Positions 9,080 through 17,315 of a DNA stretch of 64,000 nt are shown here, one piece after another (position 1 is the first letter of the stretch; every line of letters begins with the position of its first letter). Made by a program: the position numbers and the translations under genes. The stretch comes from Catalinimonas alkaloidigena. GTDB taxonomy: Bacteria; Bacteroidota; Bacteroidia; Cytophagales; Flexibacteraceae. The stretch is taken from contig NZ_FNFO01000002.1 of the NCBI RefSeq assembly GCF_900100765.1, forward strand, positions 248,001 to 312,000, given 5' to 3'. The notes below the pieces were generated by a model, which saw only the letters and a list, made by a program, of their open reading frames with translations, was not told the DNA's origin and did no database searches.

Positions 9080-10335
9080 CTAAGCCGGAAACATAACCGT
9101 TAGCGTATGCCAGCCCTCGGCATAGTCGTAGCGGAGCGTCAGGTGGTTGGCGGTGCAGATCTGGTGCACAATGGCCAGGCCCAGCCCGATGGAATCCGGG
9201 TCGCCACTGCCTTTGCGGAAACGCCCGAACAGTTGCTCGACCGGTATTTCCGGCGCGGGCCCTGTGTTGCGGATTTCCAGGTGCGTGGGCCGCAGCGTGA
9301 CGTGTACCTGCCCCCGTGGCCCGTTATGGCGGATGGCGTTGCCGATCAGGTTACTGAGCAGCACTTCGGCCAGTAGGGGATGGAGCCCGACCCAGACGGG
9401 CGCTTCGATGGTCTGCTGCAAGCGCAGCTGCTTGATGTCGAGTAGCTCTTCGAACCCGTTCAGCGTAGCGCGCACCTGCGTGCTGAAGTCGATCGGTTGT
9501 TCGATGACAAATTCCTGGTTTTCGACCCGGTTGAGCAGCGTCAGTGCCTGATGGACCCGGGCCAGTTTGCCGACGGCGGCGTGGGCGGCCATCACCAACT
9601 GGGCCTGCTCGTGGCGAATGCCGTCGGAGTTGAGCAGCAGTTCCAGCTTGCCCCGAATCACGGCCAGGGGCGTTTGCAATTCGTGCGACGCATTTTCGGT
9701 GAATTCTTTCAGCGACCGATATTCCTGACTGGTGCGTTGCATCATGCTGGCTAATAGCGAGTTGAGTTCGCGAAACTCTTTGGTGTTGGTGGTGGGCAGC
9801 ACCACGTGCGAGTGGCGTTTGAGGTCGAATGCCTGCACGGCCTGTAGCGCCTGGTAGAACGGCGCTAGCACACGTTGCGAAATAAGGCGACTGGAAACCC
9901 CCACAAGCCCGATCAAAAGGAGCGAAATCCAGCCCAGCGATTGTAAAACCCCCGCTTCGATGTCGTCCGGCTCTCCGATAAACGTGTTGGCCTCCAGGTA
10001 ATAATGGTGCTGCCCTACTTTGTAGGAGGCCGTTGCCCGCAGTTCCCGTTCCGTATGCTGATGGGGCTCGAACCAGACCATCGTATCGACAACGCGCAAG
10101 GGCATTTCCGGACGTTCGAGTGGCCACGTGTCCAGCGACGTCTGGTAGCCGTACACGCGCGGTGTCGGTTCGCCCGCCTCCAGTTGCGTCGCCATGAACC
10201 GGATGGCGTCCGTCAGTTTCCGTTCCTCTTCCATCAGCAGGCGGTGTTGCACAATGTATAGCACCAGGACGTTGCCCGCAACCAGCACCAGGGCCGTCAC
10301 GACGAAATACCAGAGCGTGAACTTATCGATGAGTT

Positions 10336-10339
<4 letters not shown>
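9080..10339 (-). CDS. Two-component sensor histidine kinase
   Basis: 419 residues starting at ATG 10339; the frame stays open further upstream, but that part overlaps the response regulator gene and is not expected to be coding. TM1 is at about 10-30, a short periplasmic domain at 31-134, TM2 at about 135-153, and a HAMP-like linker follows. The phospho-acceptor His219 is in the H-box ENASHELQTPLAVIRG. The N-box (LIGNAIRHNGPRG) and G-box (GLGLAIVHQIC) are intact, so the kinase should be active. It overlaps the response regulator by 4 bp (ATGA), a coupled operon. The signal is unknown. Confidence 0.93.
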
Positions 10340-11016
<677 letters not shown>

Positions 11017-11228
11017 TGCGCTTTAAAATGAGAAAAACTTTTGAAGAAATGTTGAAGGGAGCTTTGTAGCCTTATTGACGAGACGATGAAGTGACATTTT
11101 TTCTGAGAGTGGGATTTTCGTCCGTTCGAGCTTCATCGTGTAGAAAGCTTGCATTGTTGTGTTCAAAGCAAGAAAGGAATATGGAGAAAGTGAACTCGAC
11201 TGATATTGCGCGCTAAAACGGATATCTT

Positions 11229-11447
11229 GTGCGAAAACCGCTGTATTACACTTTGAGTGTACTTTTAGGAATGCCTGCGCTGCATTTTGCTTATATAGGC
11301 TTTAAAGGAATATTTCGCTGGTTGACAGCAGGCTTTGATTCTTACGTGAAAGGGCAACTGGCACTGATGTTAATCGTCGATTTTAGTATAGTAGCCGCCT
11401 TAGGAGGGCTGAGCCTATTTTTTTACAGAAAGGCTAGAAAAGGATAA
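11229..11447 (+). CDS. Small membrane protein of unknown function
   Basis: 72 residues from a GTG start, with hydrophobic stretches at about 5-28 and 45-66 separated by FRWLTAGFDSYVKGQ and a basic end (YRKARKG), compatible with two spans. Base composition is lower in GC than the flanks. No family recognised. It stands alone between the two-component operon and the metal locus, and is a real gene only on the strength of its coherent membrane topology. Confidence 0.5.
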   Translation: MRKPLYYTLSVLLGMPALHFAYIGFKGIFRWLTAGFDSYVKGQLALMLIVDFSIVAALGGLSLFFYRKARKG

Positions 11448-11548
11448 TTCTTGGTTTTGGCTCCCCGCCTCCATCCCAGACTTGGAACGATTTTGTAAGA
11501 AATCCTGTCAATTCTGTAACTCCGCTATTGGAGTAACGCCCTATCTTT

Positions 11549-11992
11549 GTGAGCGTGAACCCCTTTCGTCAACTCATCGTGCTCTTTTTAGCCCTGCTGG
11601 TGCTGGTCGCTTCGACCGGGCTGGTGGTGGGTACGCACTGGTGCGCGGGCGAATTGCGGAACCTGGCCCTGTTCGGCGACGCTGCGCCCTGCCCGATGGA
11701 GCAGAAGGCAAACGAGATGCCCCCGTGTCATCAGAGTCAGGAACCTCAAAAATCGCAGGACCACGACTGCTGCAAGACCCAGACGCTGGTCGTCGATGGC
11801 GTCGATCATGCGGTCGACACAAAAGCCTTTCACCCGGTTGCCGACCTTGACCTCCACTTCGTCGAGGCATTTGCCGCCGTGTTCTTTCCGTTGCTGGCCC
11901 CGGCGTCCGATCCGGTGGCCCATACGCTCTACTATTCTCCTCCGTTGCTGAGCCGCGATCTGCCCGTGCTCGGTCAATCTTTTTTGTTGTAG
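11549..11992 (+). CDS. HYC_CC_PP family protein (metal-locus accessory)
   Basis: 147 residues from GTG at 11549. An N-terminal hydrophobic helix (LIVLFLALLVLVASTGLVV) is followed by a short exported domain with the family's HWC.. / CPM / CC / PP signature: THWCAGEL, APCPMEQ, PPCHQ, HDCCKTQ and YSPPLL. Cys and His residues could bind copper or silver (inference). In Bacteroidota this family typically precedes heavy-metal RND efflux genes, as here (cusA-like gene 191 bp downstream). Function beyond that association is unknown. Confidence 0.75.
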   Translation: MSVNPFRQLIVLFLALLVLVASTGLVVGTHWCAGELRNLALFGDAAPCPMEQKANEMPPCHQSQEPQKSQDHDCCKTQTLVVDGVDHAVDTKAFHPVADLDLHFVEAFAAVFFPLLAPASDPVAHTLYYSPPLLSRDLPVLGQSFLL

Positions 11993-12183
11993 CATAATCT
12001 GCGGGGCGCCTTTCGTCATGCGCGTCGTCTGTCCGTCTGTCCTGATGGACGAGGCATCGCCGTACCGTATCCCTAGCGCTACTCCGTCCCTTTCTTTTCA
12101 TTCTTCTTATTCCACTCATTCCGTGAGGCCGCGCGCCGCGTCCGGTCTCCCGTCTCCAGATCTCCGGTCTTCCGGACAACTCC

Positions 12184-13464
12184 ATGATCGAAAAACTGAT
12201 TCGTCTTTCGCTGCGCAACCGCGTACTGGTGCTGCTGATCGCCACGGCGCTGTTTGGCTGGGGCGTCTATTCGGTGCAGACCAACCAGGTCGACGCCATT
12301 CCCGACCTTTCCGAAAACCAAGTGATCGTCTTCACCGAGTGGATGGGACGCAGCCCACAACTCATTGAAGACCAGATTACCTATCCGCTCGTCACGAACT
12401 TGCAGGGGTTGCCTGAGGTGCGCTACGTGCGGGGCACGTCCATGTTTGGGATGAGCTTCATCTACGTCATTTTCCAAGACGAAACCGACGTCTACTGGGC
12501 GCGAGAGCGGGTGCTGGAACGGCTGGCCTCGGCGACCGACCTGTTGCCGGAAGGCGCTACCCCCACGCTGGGCCCCGACGGCACGGGCGTCGGGCACGTG
12601 CTCTGGTACACCCTCGACGCCCCCGGCATGGATCTCGGCGAGCAGCGGGCGGTGCAGGACTGGTACGTGAAATTTGCCTTGCAAAACGTACCCGGCGTCA
12701 GCGAAGTAGCCTCGTTCGGCGGGTTTCAGAAGCAATACCAACTGACGCTTGATCCCAATAAACTCACGTACTACGACCTCTCTGTTCCGCAGGTCATTCA
12801 GGCCGTGCGGGCCAACAACAACGAGGGCGGCGGCCGCAAGTTCGAGCGCAGCGACATCGGCTACATCATCAAAACGACGGGCTATTTGCAGTCGGTCGAG
12901 GAGATCGAAAACATTGCTGTTGCTACCCGCCAGAACGTCCCGATCCGCGTCCGCGACCTCGCTCAAGTCCAGACCACCGGCGAAAGTCGGCTGGGCATTT
13001 TCGACCTGAACGGGGAAGGAGAAACCGTCGGGGGCATCGTGGTGATGCGTTACGGCGAAAACGCCGCCGAGGTGATCGAGCGCGTCAAAACCAAAATGGA
13101 CGAAGTCGCGCAGGGCCTGCCCGAAGGCATGAAGTTCCAGATCGTCTACGACCGCAGCGGCCTGATCCGCGAATCGATCCACTCGGTGCGCAACACCCTG
13201 ATCGAAGAGATGATCGTCGCCTCCGTGGTGGTCTTCCTCTTCCTCCTCGACTGGCGCAGTGCCCTCGTCATCATCATCCAGTTGCCGCTTTCCGTCGCCA
13301 TCGGCTTCATCCTCCTCAACGCCTTCGGTATCTCGTCCAACATCATGTCGCTCACCGGCATCGCGCTCTCCATCGGTGTGATCGTCGACGACGCCATCGT
13401 CATGGTCGAAAACGCCTACCGCCACCTCGCCGACGCCCAAGGCGATCGGGGGGAGAAGTGGTAG
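12184..13464 (+). CDS. CusA/CzcA heavy-metal RND efflux pump, N-terminal part (gene split by insertion)
   Basis: 426 residues with the HME-RND N-terminus (LIRLSLRNRVLVLLIATALF, QTNQVDAIPDLSENQVIV), pore domain, and TM2-TM4 up to the proton-relay segment GVIVDDAIVMVENAYRHLADAQ. At that point normal homology ends: the frame runs about 7 more residues and stops with TAG at 13462. Homology resumes in another frame at 13949. An element coding for a four-helix-bundle protein lies between. Together the two parts give about 1055 residues, a complete CusA/CzcA length, so only the insertion disrupts it. The cleavage point is a cytosolic loop after TM4. Whether a two-part pump is made is unknown. Confidence 0.9.
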   Translation: MIEKLIRLSLRNRVLVLLIATALFGWGVYSVQTNQVDAIPDLSENQVIVFTEWMGRSPQLIEDQITYPLVTNLQGLPEVRYVRGTSMFGMSFIYVIFQDETDVYWARERVLERLASATDLLPEGATPTLGPDGTGVGHVLWYTLDAPGMDLGEQRAVQDWYVKFALQNVPGVSEVASFGGFQKQYQLTLDPNKLTYYDLSVPQVIQAVRANNNEGGGRKFERSDIGYIIKTTGYLQSVEEIENIAVATRQNVPIRVRDLAQVQTTGESRLGIFDLNGEGETVGGIVVMRYGENAAEVIERVKTKMDEVAQGLPEGMKFQIVYDRSGLIRESIHSVRNTLIEEMIVASVVVFLFLLDWRSALVIIIQLPLSVAIGFILLNAFGISSNIMSLTGIALSIGVIVDDAIVMVENAYRHLADAQGDRGEKW

Positions 13465-13487
13465 AAAATCCCTTGAATAAAAGAATT

Positions 13488-13502
13488 ATAGAATTACTGA
13501 AT
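13488..13502 (+). repeat. Left inverted repeat of the four-helix-bundle element
   Basis: ATAGAATTACTGAAT, the exact reverse complement of 13922-13936. It lies 8 bp before the small gene's start codon and could pair with the right copy in RNA to form a long stem. Confidence 0.85.
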
Positions 13503-13509
13503 CAAAAAC

Positions 13510-13884
13510 ATGAAAATGATGAGCGAGGGCAGATTGGAATTTATCGAGCAAGTGAAGCAGCGGACGAAGGCTTTGGCCCTCAACGTGATCCGTTTTACTC
13601 AGCAGTTGCCCAAAACGATGGAGGCAGACGTCATAAAAAGACAACTGTTGAAATCAGCGACTTCGGTAGCCGCGAATTATCGGGCGGCGTGTCGGGCGCG
13701 CTCCGGCGCGGAGTTTCACGCGAAAGCCAGCATCGTGATCGAAGAAGCGGACGAAACGCTGTTTTGGCTCGAACTGCTGGCAGAGTCCGACATCACTACG
13801 GAAGCACGTATCGCGGACCTGAAAAAGGAAGCCACCGAAATCCTCGCCATCATGGCAACCGCCCGCAAAAACAGCCGCCGGTAA
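13510..13884 (+). CDS. Four-helix-bundle protein (S23 / 23S rRNA intervening-sequence family)
   Basis: 124 residues matching the S23 family throughout: RTKALALNVIRFTQQLPKTM, the signature block VIKRQLLKSATSVAANYRAA followed by CRARSGAEFHAKASIVIEEADETLFWLELL, and a final basic helix. The length is typical. Family members form pentameric helical bundles and are encoded inside 23S rRNA intervening sequences or near diversity-generating retroelements; their biochemical role is not settled. Here the gene lies in the same orientation as the pump gene it interrupts, and would be co-transcribed with it. Confidence 0.9.
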   Translation: MKMMSEGRLEFIEQVKQRTKALALNVIRFTQQLPKTMEADVIKRQLLKSATSVAANYRAACRARSGAEFHAKASIVIEEADETLFWLELLAESDITTEARIADLKKEATEILAIMATARKNSRR

Positions 13885-13921
13885 GGCATCAGCCCTTCAA
13901 TCATTATTCTGTGATTCAATC

Positions 13922-13936
13922 ATTCAGTAATTCTAT
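13922..13936 (-). repeat. Right inverted repeat of the four-helix-bundle element
   Basis: ATTCAGTAATTCTAT, the exact reverse complement of 13488-13502, ending 12 bp before the resumed pump reading frame. Neighbouring bases (GATTCAATC and ATCATTCC) also partly match the left side. Confidence 0.85.
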
Positions 13937-13948
13937 CATTCCTCACTC

Positions 13949-15844
13949 ATGCGCCTTTCCAAAGCTGACCGACTGATGCTGATCGAACGGGCCTCCAAAC
14001 AGGTGGGGCCGAGCGTGTTCTGGAGCACAGTCATCGTCATTGCCTCCTTTCTGCCCGTGTTTCTGCTGACGGGGCAGGAAGGAAAGCTGTTCAGTCCGCT
14101 GGCCTGGACCAAAACCTTCATCCTGATCGTCGATGCGGTGGTGGCCGTCACGCTGACGCCCGTGCTGATCTCGTACTTCCTGCGGGGGCGGTTCCGGCCC
14201 GAGCGCCGCAATCCCGTCAACCGGGGGCTGGACTGGCTGTACGGTCCGGTGCTGCGCTGGTGTTTGGAGTGGCGAAAAACCACGATCGGGATCAACCTCG
14301 TGGCGTTGGCGGTCGCCGTGCCGATGCTGTTTAGTTTGGGATCGGAGTTCATGCCGCCGCTCAACGAAGGCTCGATTCTGTTCATGCCCGTGACGCTGCC
14401 CGATGTATCGAACGGAGAGATCAAGCGGATTTTGCAGGTGCAGGACAAGATCATCCGGTCGGTGCCCGAGGTAGCATCGGTGCTGGGCAAGGCGGGGCGG
14501 GCCAACACGGCGACGGACAATGCGCCGCTGAGCATGATCGAAACCATCATCATGCTGAAGCCGCAGAAGGAGTGGCGGCGGGGCCTGACCAAAGCCGACA
14601 TCGTGAAGGAACTCGACCAGAAACTGCAGATTCCCGGTGTGGTGAACGGCTGGACGCAACCGATCATCAACCGGATCAACATGCTGGCGACCGGCATCCG
14701 GACCGACGTGGGGGTGAAGGTCTACGGCCAAAACCTGGATTCGATTTATGCCGTCTCGACGCAGGTGCGGGAAGCCTTATCGTCCGTGGCGGGCGTGGAG
14801 GACCTGTACGTGGAGCCGATCACCGGCGGGAAGTACCTGGAAGTCGACATCGACCGGGAGGCGCTGGGACGGTACGGCCTGACGGTCGACGACGTGAACA
14901 TGACGGTGGAATCGGCACTCGGCGGGATGCCCATCGGCACGACGATCGAAGGGCGGCGGCGTTTTTCCATTGCGGTGCGCCTGGCGGAAGACTACCGCAA
15001 CAGCCTCGCCCGCATTGAACGCATTCCGATCCAGACACCCAATGCAGGTACCATTCCGCTGTCGTCCGTGGCGCGGCTGCACTTCACCGAAGGGCCGCCC
15101 ATGATTCAGTCGGAAAACGCGCAACTGCGGGGGGCGGTCCTGTTCAACGTCCGCGACCGCGACCTGGGCAGTACCGTGCAGGAGGCCATTGACAAGATCA
15201 ACGCCGGGCTGCAACTGCCCCAGGGCTACTACCTAGAGTGGAGCGGACAGTGGGAAAATCAGGTGCGCGCCAACCGGACGCTCACGTGGATCATTCCGCT
15301 GGTGCTCGTCATCATTCTGGCCATCCTCTTCTTCACGTTCCGGTCGCTCAAAGAAGCGCTACTCAACCTCGTTACCATCCCCTTCGCCTTGGTCGGCGGC
15401 GTCTACATCGTCTACTTCTGGGGCGTCAACCTCTCGGTGGCGGTGGCGGTGGGCTTCATTGCGCTGTTCGGGCTGGCCATTGAAACGGCGATGGTGATGG
15501 TGGTCTACCTCAACGAAGCGATGCGCGACCTGGTCGCAGAAAAGGGCAATTCGTCGATGACGATCACGAAGGCCGACATCCGCGAGTACGTCTTCCGCGG
15601 GGCAGCCAAGCGCCTCCGCCCGAAGATCATGACCGTCTCGGTGGCGCTGTTCGGGCTGGTACCGGTGCTCTGGGCGACGGGCGTGGGCACGGACGTGATG
15701 CAACCCATCGTGCTGCCGATGATCGGCGGGGTGTTTACCTCCTCGATCCACATTCTGCTGGTGACGCCGGTGGTCTTTGAGATGACGAAGGAGTGGGAAC
15801 TGAAGAAAAAAGGAAAACTGGAAATCTATGATGTCAAACATTAA
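13949..15844 (+). CDS. CusA/CzcA heavy-metal RND efflux pump, C-terminal part
   Basis: 631 residues beginning MRLSKADRLMLIERASKQ, the loop just before TM5, and continuing with SVFWSTVIVIASFLPVFLLTGQEG, the second periplasmic pore domain (FMPPLNEGSILFMPVTLPDVS) and TM7-TM12 to the normal end. The frame is +1 relative to the N-terminal part. ATG at 13949 has no recognisable ribosome binding site, so translation would depend on read-through of RNA processing, re-initiation, or be lost. TolC overlaps its last 17 bp. The family exports Cu(I)/Ag(I) or Zn/Cd/Co; the adaptors' CPMHP motifs favour Cu/Ag. Confidence 0.88.
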   Translation: MRLSKADRLMLIERASKQVGPSVFWSTVIVIASFLPVFLLTGQEGKLFSPLAWTKTFILIVDAVVAVTLTPVLISYFLRGRFRPERRNPVNRGLDWLYGPVLRWCLEWRKTTIGINLVALAVAVPMLFSLGSEFMPPLNEGSILFMPVTLPDVSNGEIKRILQVQDKIIRSVPEVASVLGKAGRANTATDNAPLSMIETIIMLKPQKEWRRGLTKADIVKELDQKLQIPGVVNGWTQPIINRINMLATGIRTDVGVKVYGQNLDSIYAVSTQVREALSSVAGVEDLYVEPITGGKYLEVDIDREALGRYGLTVDDVNMTVESALGGMPIGTTIEGRRRFSIAVRLAEDYRNSLARIERIPIQTPNAGTIPLSSVARLHFTEGPPMIQSENAQLRGAVLFNVRDRDLGSTVQEAIDKINAGLQLPQGYYLEWSGQWENQVRANRTLTWIIPLVLVIILAILFFTFRSLKEALLNLVTIPFALVGGVYIVYFWGVNLSVAVAVGFIALFGLAIETAMVMVVYLNEAMRDLVAEKGNSSMTITKADIREYVFRGAAKRLRPKIMTVSVALFGLVPVLWATGVGTDVMQPIVLPMIGGVFTSSIHILLVTPVVFEMTKEWELKKKGKLEIYDVKH

Positions 15845-17315
15845 TAAAGCGATCCGGATGATTCGCCATTTTCGCTCCCTTTCCTGGCTTCAGCTGCTCC
15901 TGCCCTGGCTTCAGCTTATAGCTGAAGTCCTCGGACACAAGGAAGTTTTCAACTTCCTGAAGGGAAAGAAGAAGGCAGGAAGCTGCGGCGGGGGCCACCC
16001 CAAGCTTCCCTGTGTTCAGGGGTTTCAACTGCAAGCTGAAACCAGAGGTGATTTTCGAGGTAATAGAGGAGGCCTCGCGGTCTCCAACGCTATTCTGTTC
16101 TTGCTTCTTACCCTGCCCGCCGTGGCACAGACGCCGGTGCTGACGCTAGACAGTGTGCTGGCCGAAGTGGAGCGGAGCAATCCGGGATTGCAACAGTACG
16201 ACGCCCGTGCTCGGGCGATGGAACAATATGCCGAGGGCTCGACGGCCTGGATGCCGCCGATGGTCGGGGGTGGGGTGTTCATGTTTCCCTATAATCTACA
16301 GACGGGCGAGCCGGGGATGATGCCCAGTTCCTACATGCTGTCGGTGGAGCAGCAGATTCCCAATCCGGCGAAACAGCGGGCGCGGCGCGACTACTACGCC
16401 TCCCGGTCGGCGGTGGAAGCCGCGGCGCGGGCGGAGGCGTTCAACGACCTGCGGACACAGGCAAAAGAGGCATATTACCGGTGGGTCGTGCTGGCACAAA
16501 AGCAGCAGGTGCTGGAAGAAAACGAACGCATCATCGCCTTTATGCTCAAGGTGGCGCGGCTCCGCTATCCCTACAACCAGGGACCCCTGGCGGGCATCTA
16601 CGAGGCCGAAGCCCGGCAGCAGCAGATTCAGAACGAGCAGTTGATGCTTGCCAGCGACATCGCCAAACAGCGGGTCATGCTCTCGACCCTGATGAACCAG
16701 TCCGGCACACCGGCGTTCTCGATCGACACCACCCTGCAACTGCCCGAGCCGGTGCAGGTCGGCCTCGACTCCACCGACCTGTCGGCGGTGCGGAGCGACG
16801 TGCAGCGCATCAACCGTTCCATCCAGACCATGCAGCTGAACCTGGCCCGCGAAGGGCTGGAACGCAAACCCGATTTCCGCCTCAGCTTCAACCACATGAC
16901 GCCCCGCGGCTTCGACCGTCCCAGCATGTTCACGGCGATGGCGATGGTGTCGATCCCGATTGCGCCGTGGTCGGCGGGCGGCTACCAGTCGAACGTGCGG
17001 GCGATGAACAGCGAAGTGATCGCCCTGCGGCGGGAGCGCGAAAACCTCTTGAACGAGGCGCGCGGACGGCTGCACTCCCTGGCACTGGAGCTGAACGCGA
17101 AGCGGCAGCAGGTGGAAAATTACCGCGACAAGATCCTGCCCGCCCTGCAAAAAAATTACGACGTCACGCTGCTGGCCTACGAAGAAAACCAGTCGGAACT
17201 GCCGCCGCTGATCGATGCCTGGGAGGCGCTCAACAGCATGCAACTCGACTACCTGGATCAACTCGAACAATTGTACCTACTGCGCATTCGCTATGAACAA
17301 GAACTGGAACGGTAA
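15828..17315 (+). CDS. TolC family outer-membrane efflux protein with repeat-extended N-terminus
   Basis: 495 residues. From residue about 90 (SNAILFLLLTLPAVAQTPV) the sequence is a standard signal peptide plus CusC/TolC protein with its long coiled-coil helices. Residues about 25-75 (WLQLLLPWLQLIAEVLG.. GFQLQAETRG) are instead encoded by two inverted REP-like repeats (15907-15945 and 16005-16043) that keep the frame open. No ATG, GTG or TTG lies in frame between the repeats and the hydrophobic core, so the start must be upstream (15828, or ATG 15858) and the signal peptide would be about 100 residues long. Export efficiency may be affected. It overlaps the upstream pump by 17 bp and the downstream adaptor by 23 bp. 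Confidence 0.88.
   Translation: MMSNINKAIRMIRHFRSLSWLQLLLPWLQLIAEVLGHKEVFNFLKGKKKAGSCGGGHPKLPCVQGFQLQAETRGDFRGNRGGLAVSNAILFLLLTLPAVAQTPVLTLDSVLAEVERSNPGLQQYDARARAMEQYAEGSTAWMPPMVGGGVFMFPYNLQTGEPGMMPSSYMLSVEQQIPNPAKQRARRDYYASRSAVEAAARAEAFNDLRTQAKEAYYRWVVLAQKQQVLEENERIIAFMLKVARLRYPYNQGPLAGIYEAEARQQQIQNEQLMLASDIAKQRVMLSTLMNQSGTPAFSIDTTLQLPEPVQVGLDSTDLSAVRSDVQRINRSIQTMQLNLAREGLERKPDFRLSFNHMTPRGFDRPSMFTAMAMVSIPIAPWSAGGYQSNVRAMNSEVIALRRERENLLNEARGRLHSLALELNAKRQQVENYRDKILPALQKNYDVTLLAYEENQSELPPLIDAWEALNSMQLDYLDQLEQLYLLRIRYEQELER
15907..15945 (+). repeat. REP-like repeat, copy 1
   Basis: 39 bp containing a perfect 8-bp hairpin (CTTCAGCT, loop TAT, AGCTGAAG) followed by a conserved ACACA.GGAAG tail. 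It matches the reverse complement of 16005-16043 at about three quarters of positions. Part of the same core, CCTGGCTTCAGCT, also occurs just upstream at about 15884. Confidence 0.75.
16005..16043 (-). repeat. REP-like repeat, copy 2 (inverted)
   Basis: On the minus strand it starts GGTTTCAGCTTGCAG and ends CTGAACACAGGGAAG, aligning base by base with copy 1. The two copies in inverted orientation, about 60 bp apart, form a BIME-like unit inside the 5' end of the tolC-like gene. Confidence 0.75.

Larger units (their letters stand above)
13459..13948 (+). mobile_element. Intervening-sequence-like element with four-helix-bundle protein gene, inserted in the cusA-like gene
   Basis: About 490 bp that separates two halves of a heavy-metal pump gene. 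Its ends carry a perfect 15-bp inverted repeat (13488-13502 and 13922-13936) that extends imperfectly on both sides, and its only gene belongs to the family encoded by the intervening sequences of Leptospira and Coxiella 23S rRNA genes. Exact borders are estimated: removing 13459-13948 (490 bp) would rejoin the pump in frame as ..GDRGEK-MRLSKADRL... The ends are AT-rich relative to the pump gene. No transposase or recombinase is encoded, and no clear target-site duplication was seen. Confidence 0.7.

Noticed and set aside
12079-13440. Long minus-strand open frame across the pump gene
   Set aside because: Antisense to the clearly recognised CusA-like sequence; Asp/His/Val-rich composition without a domain.
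13458-13976. Alternative plus-strand frame across the four-helix-bundle element
   Set aside because: It runs over the inserted gene in a different frame and has no protein-like features; the four-helix-bundle frame at 13510 is unequivocal.
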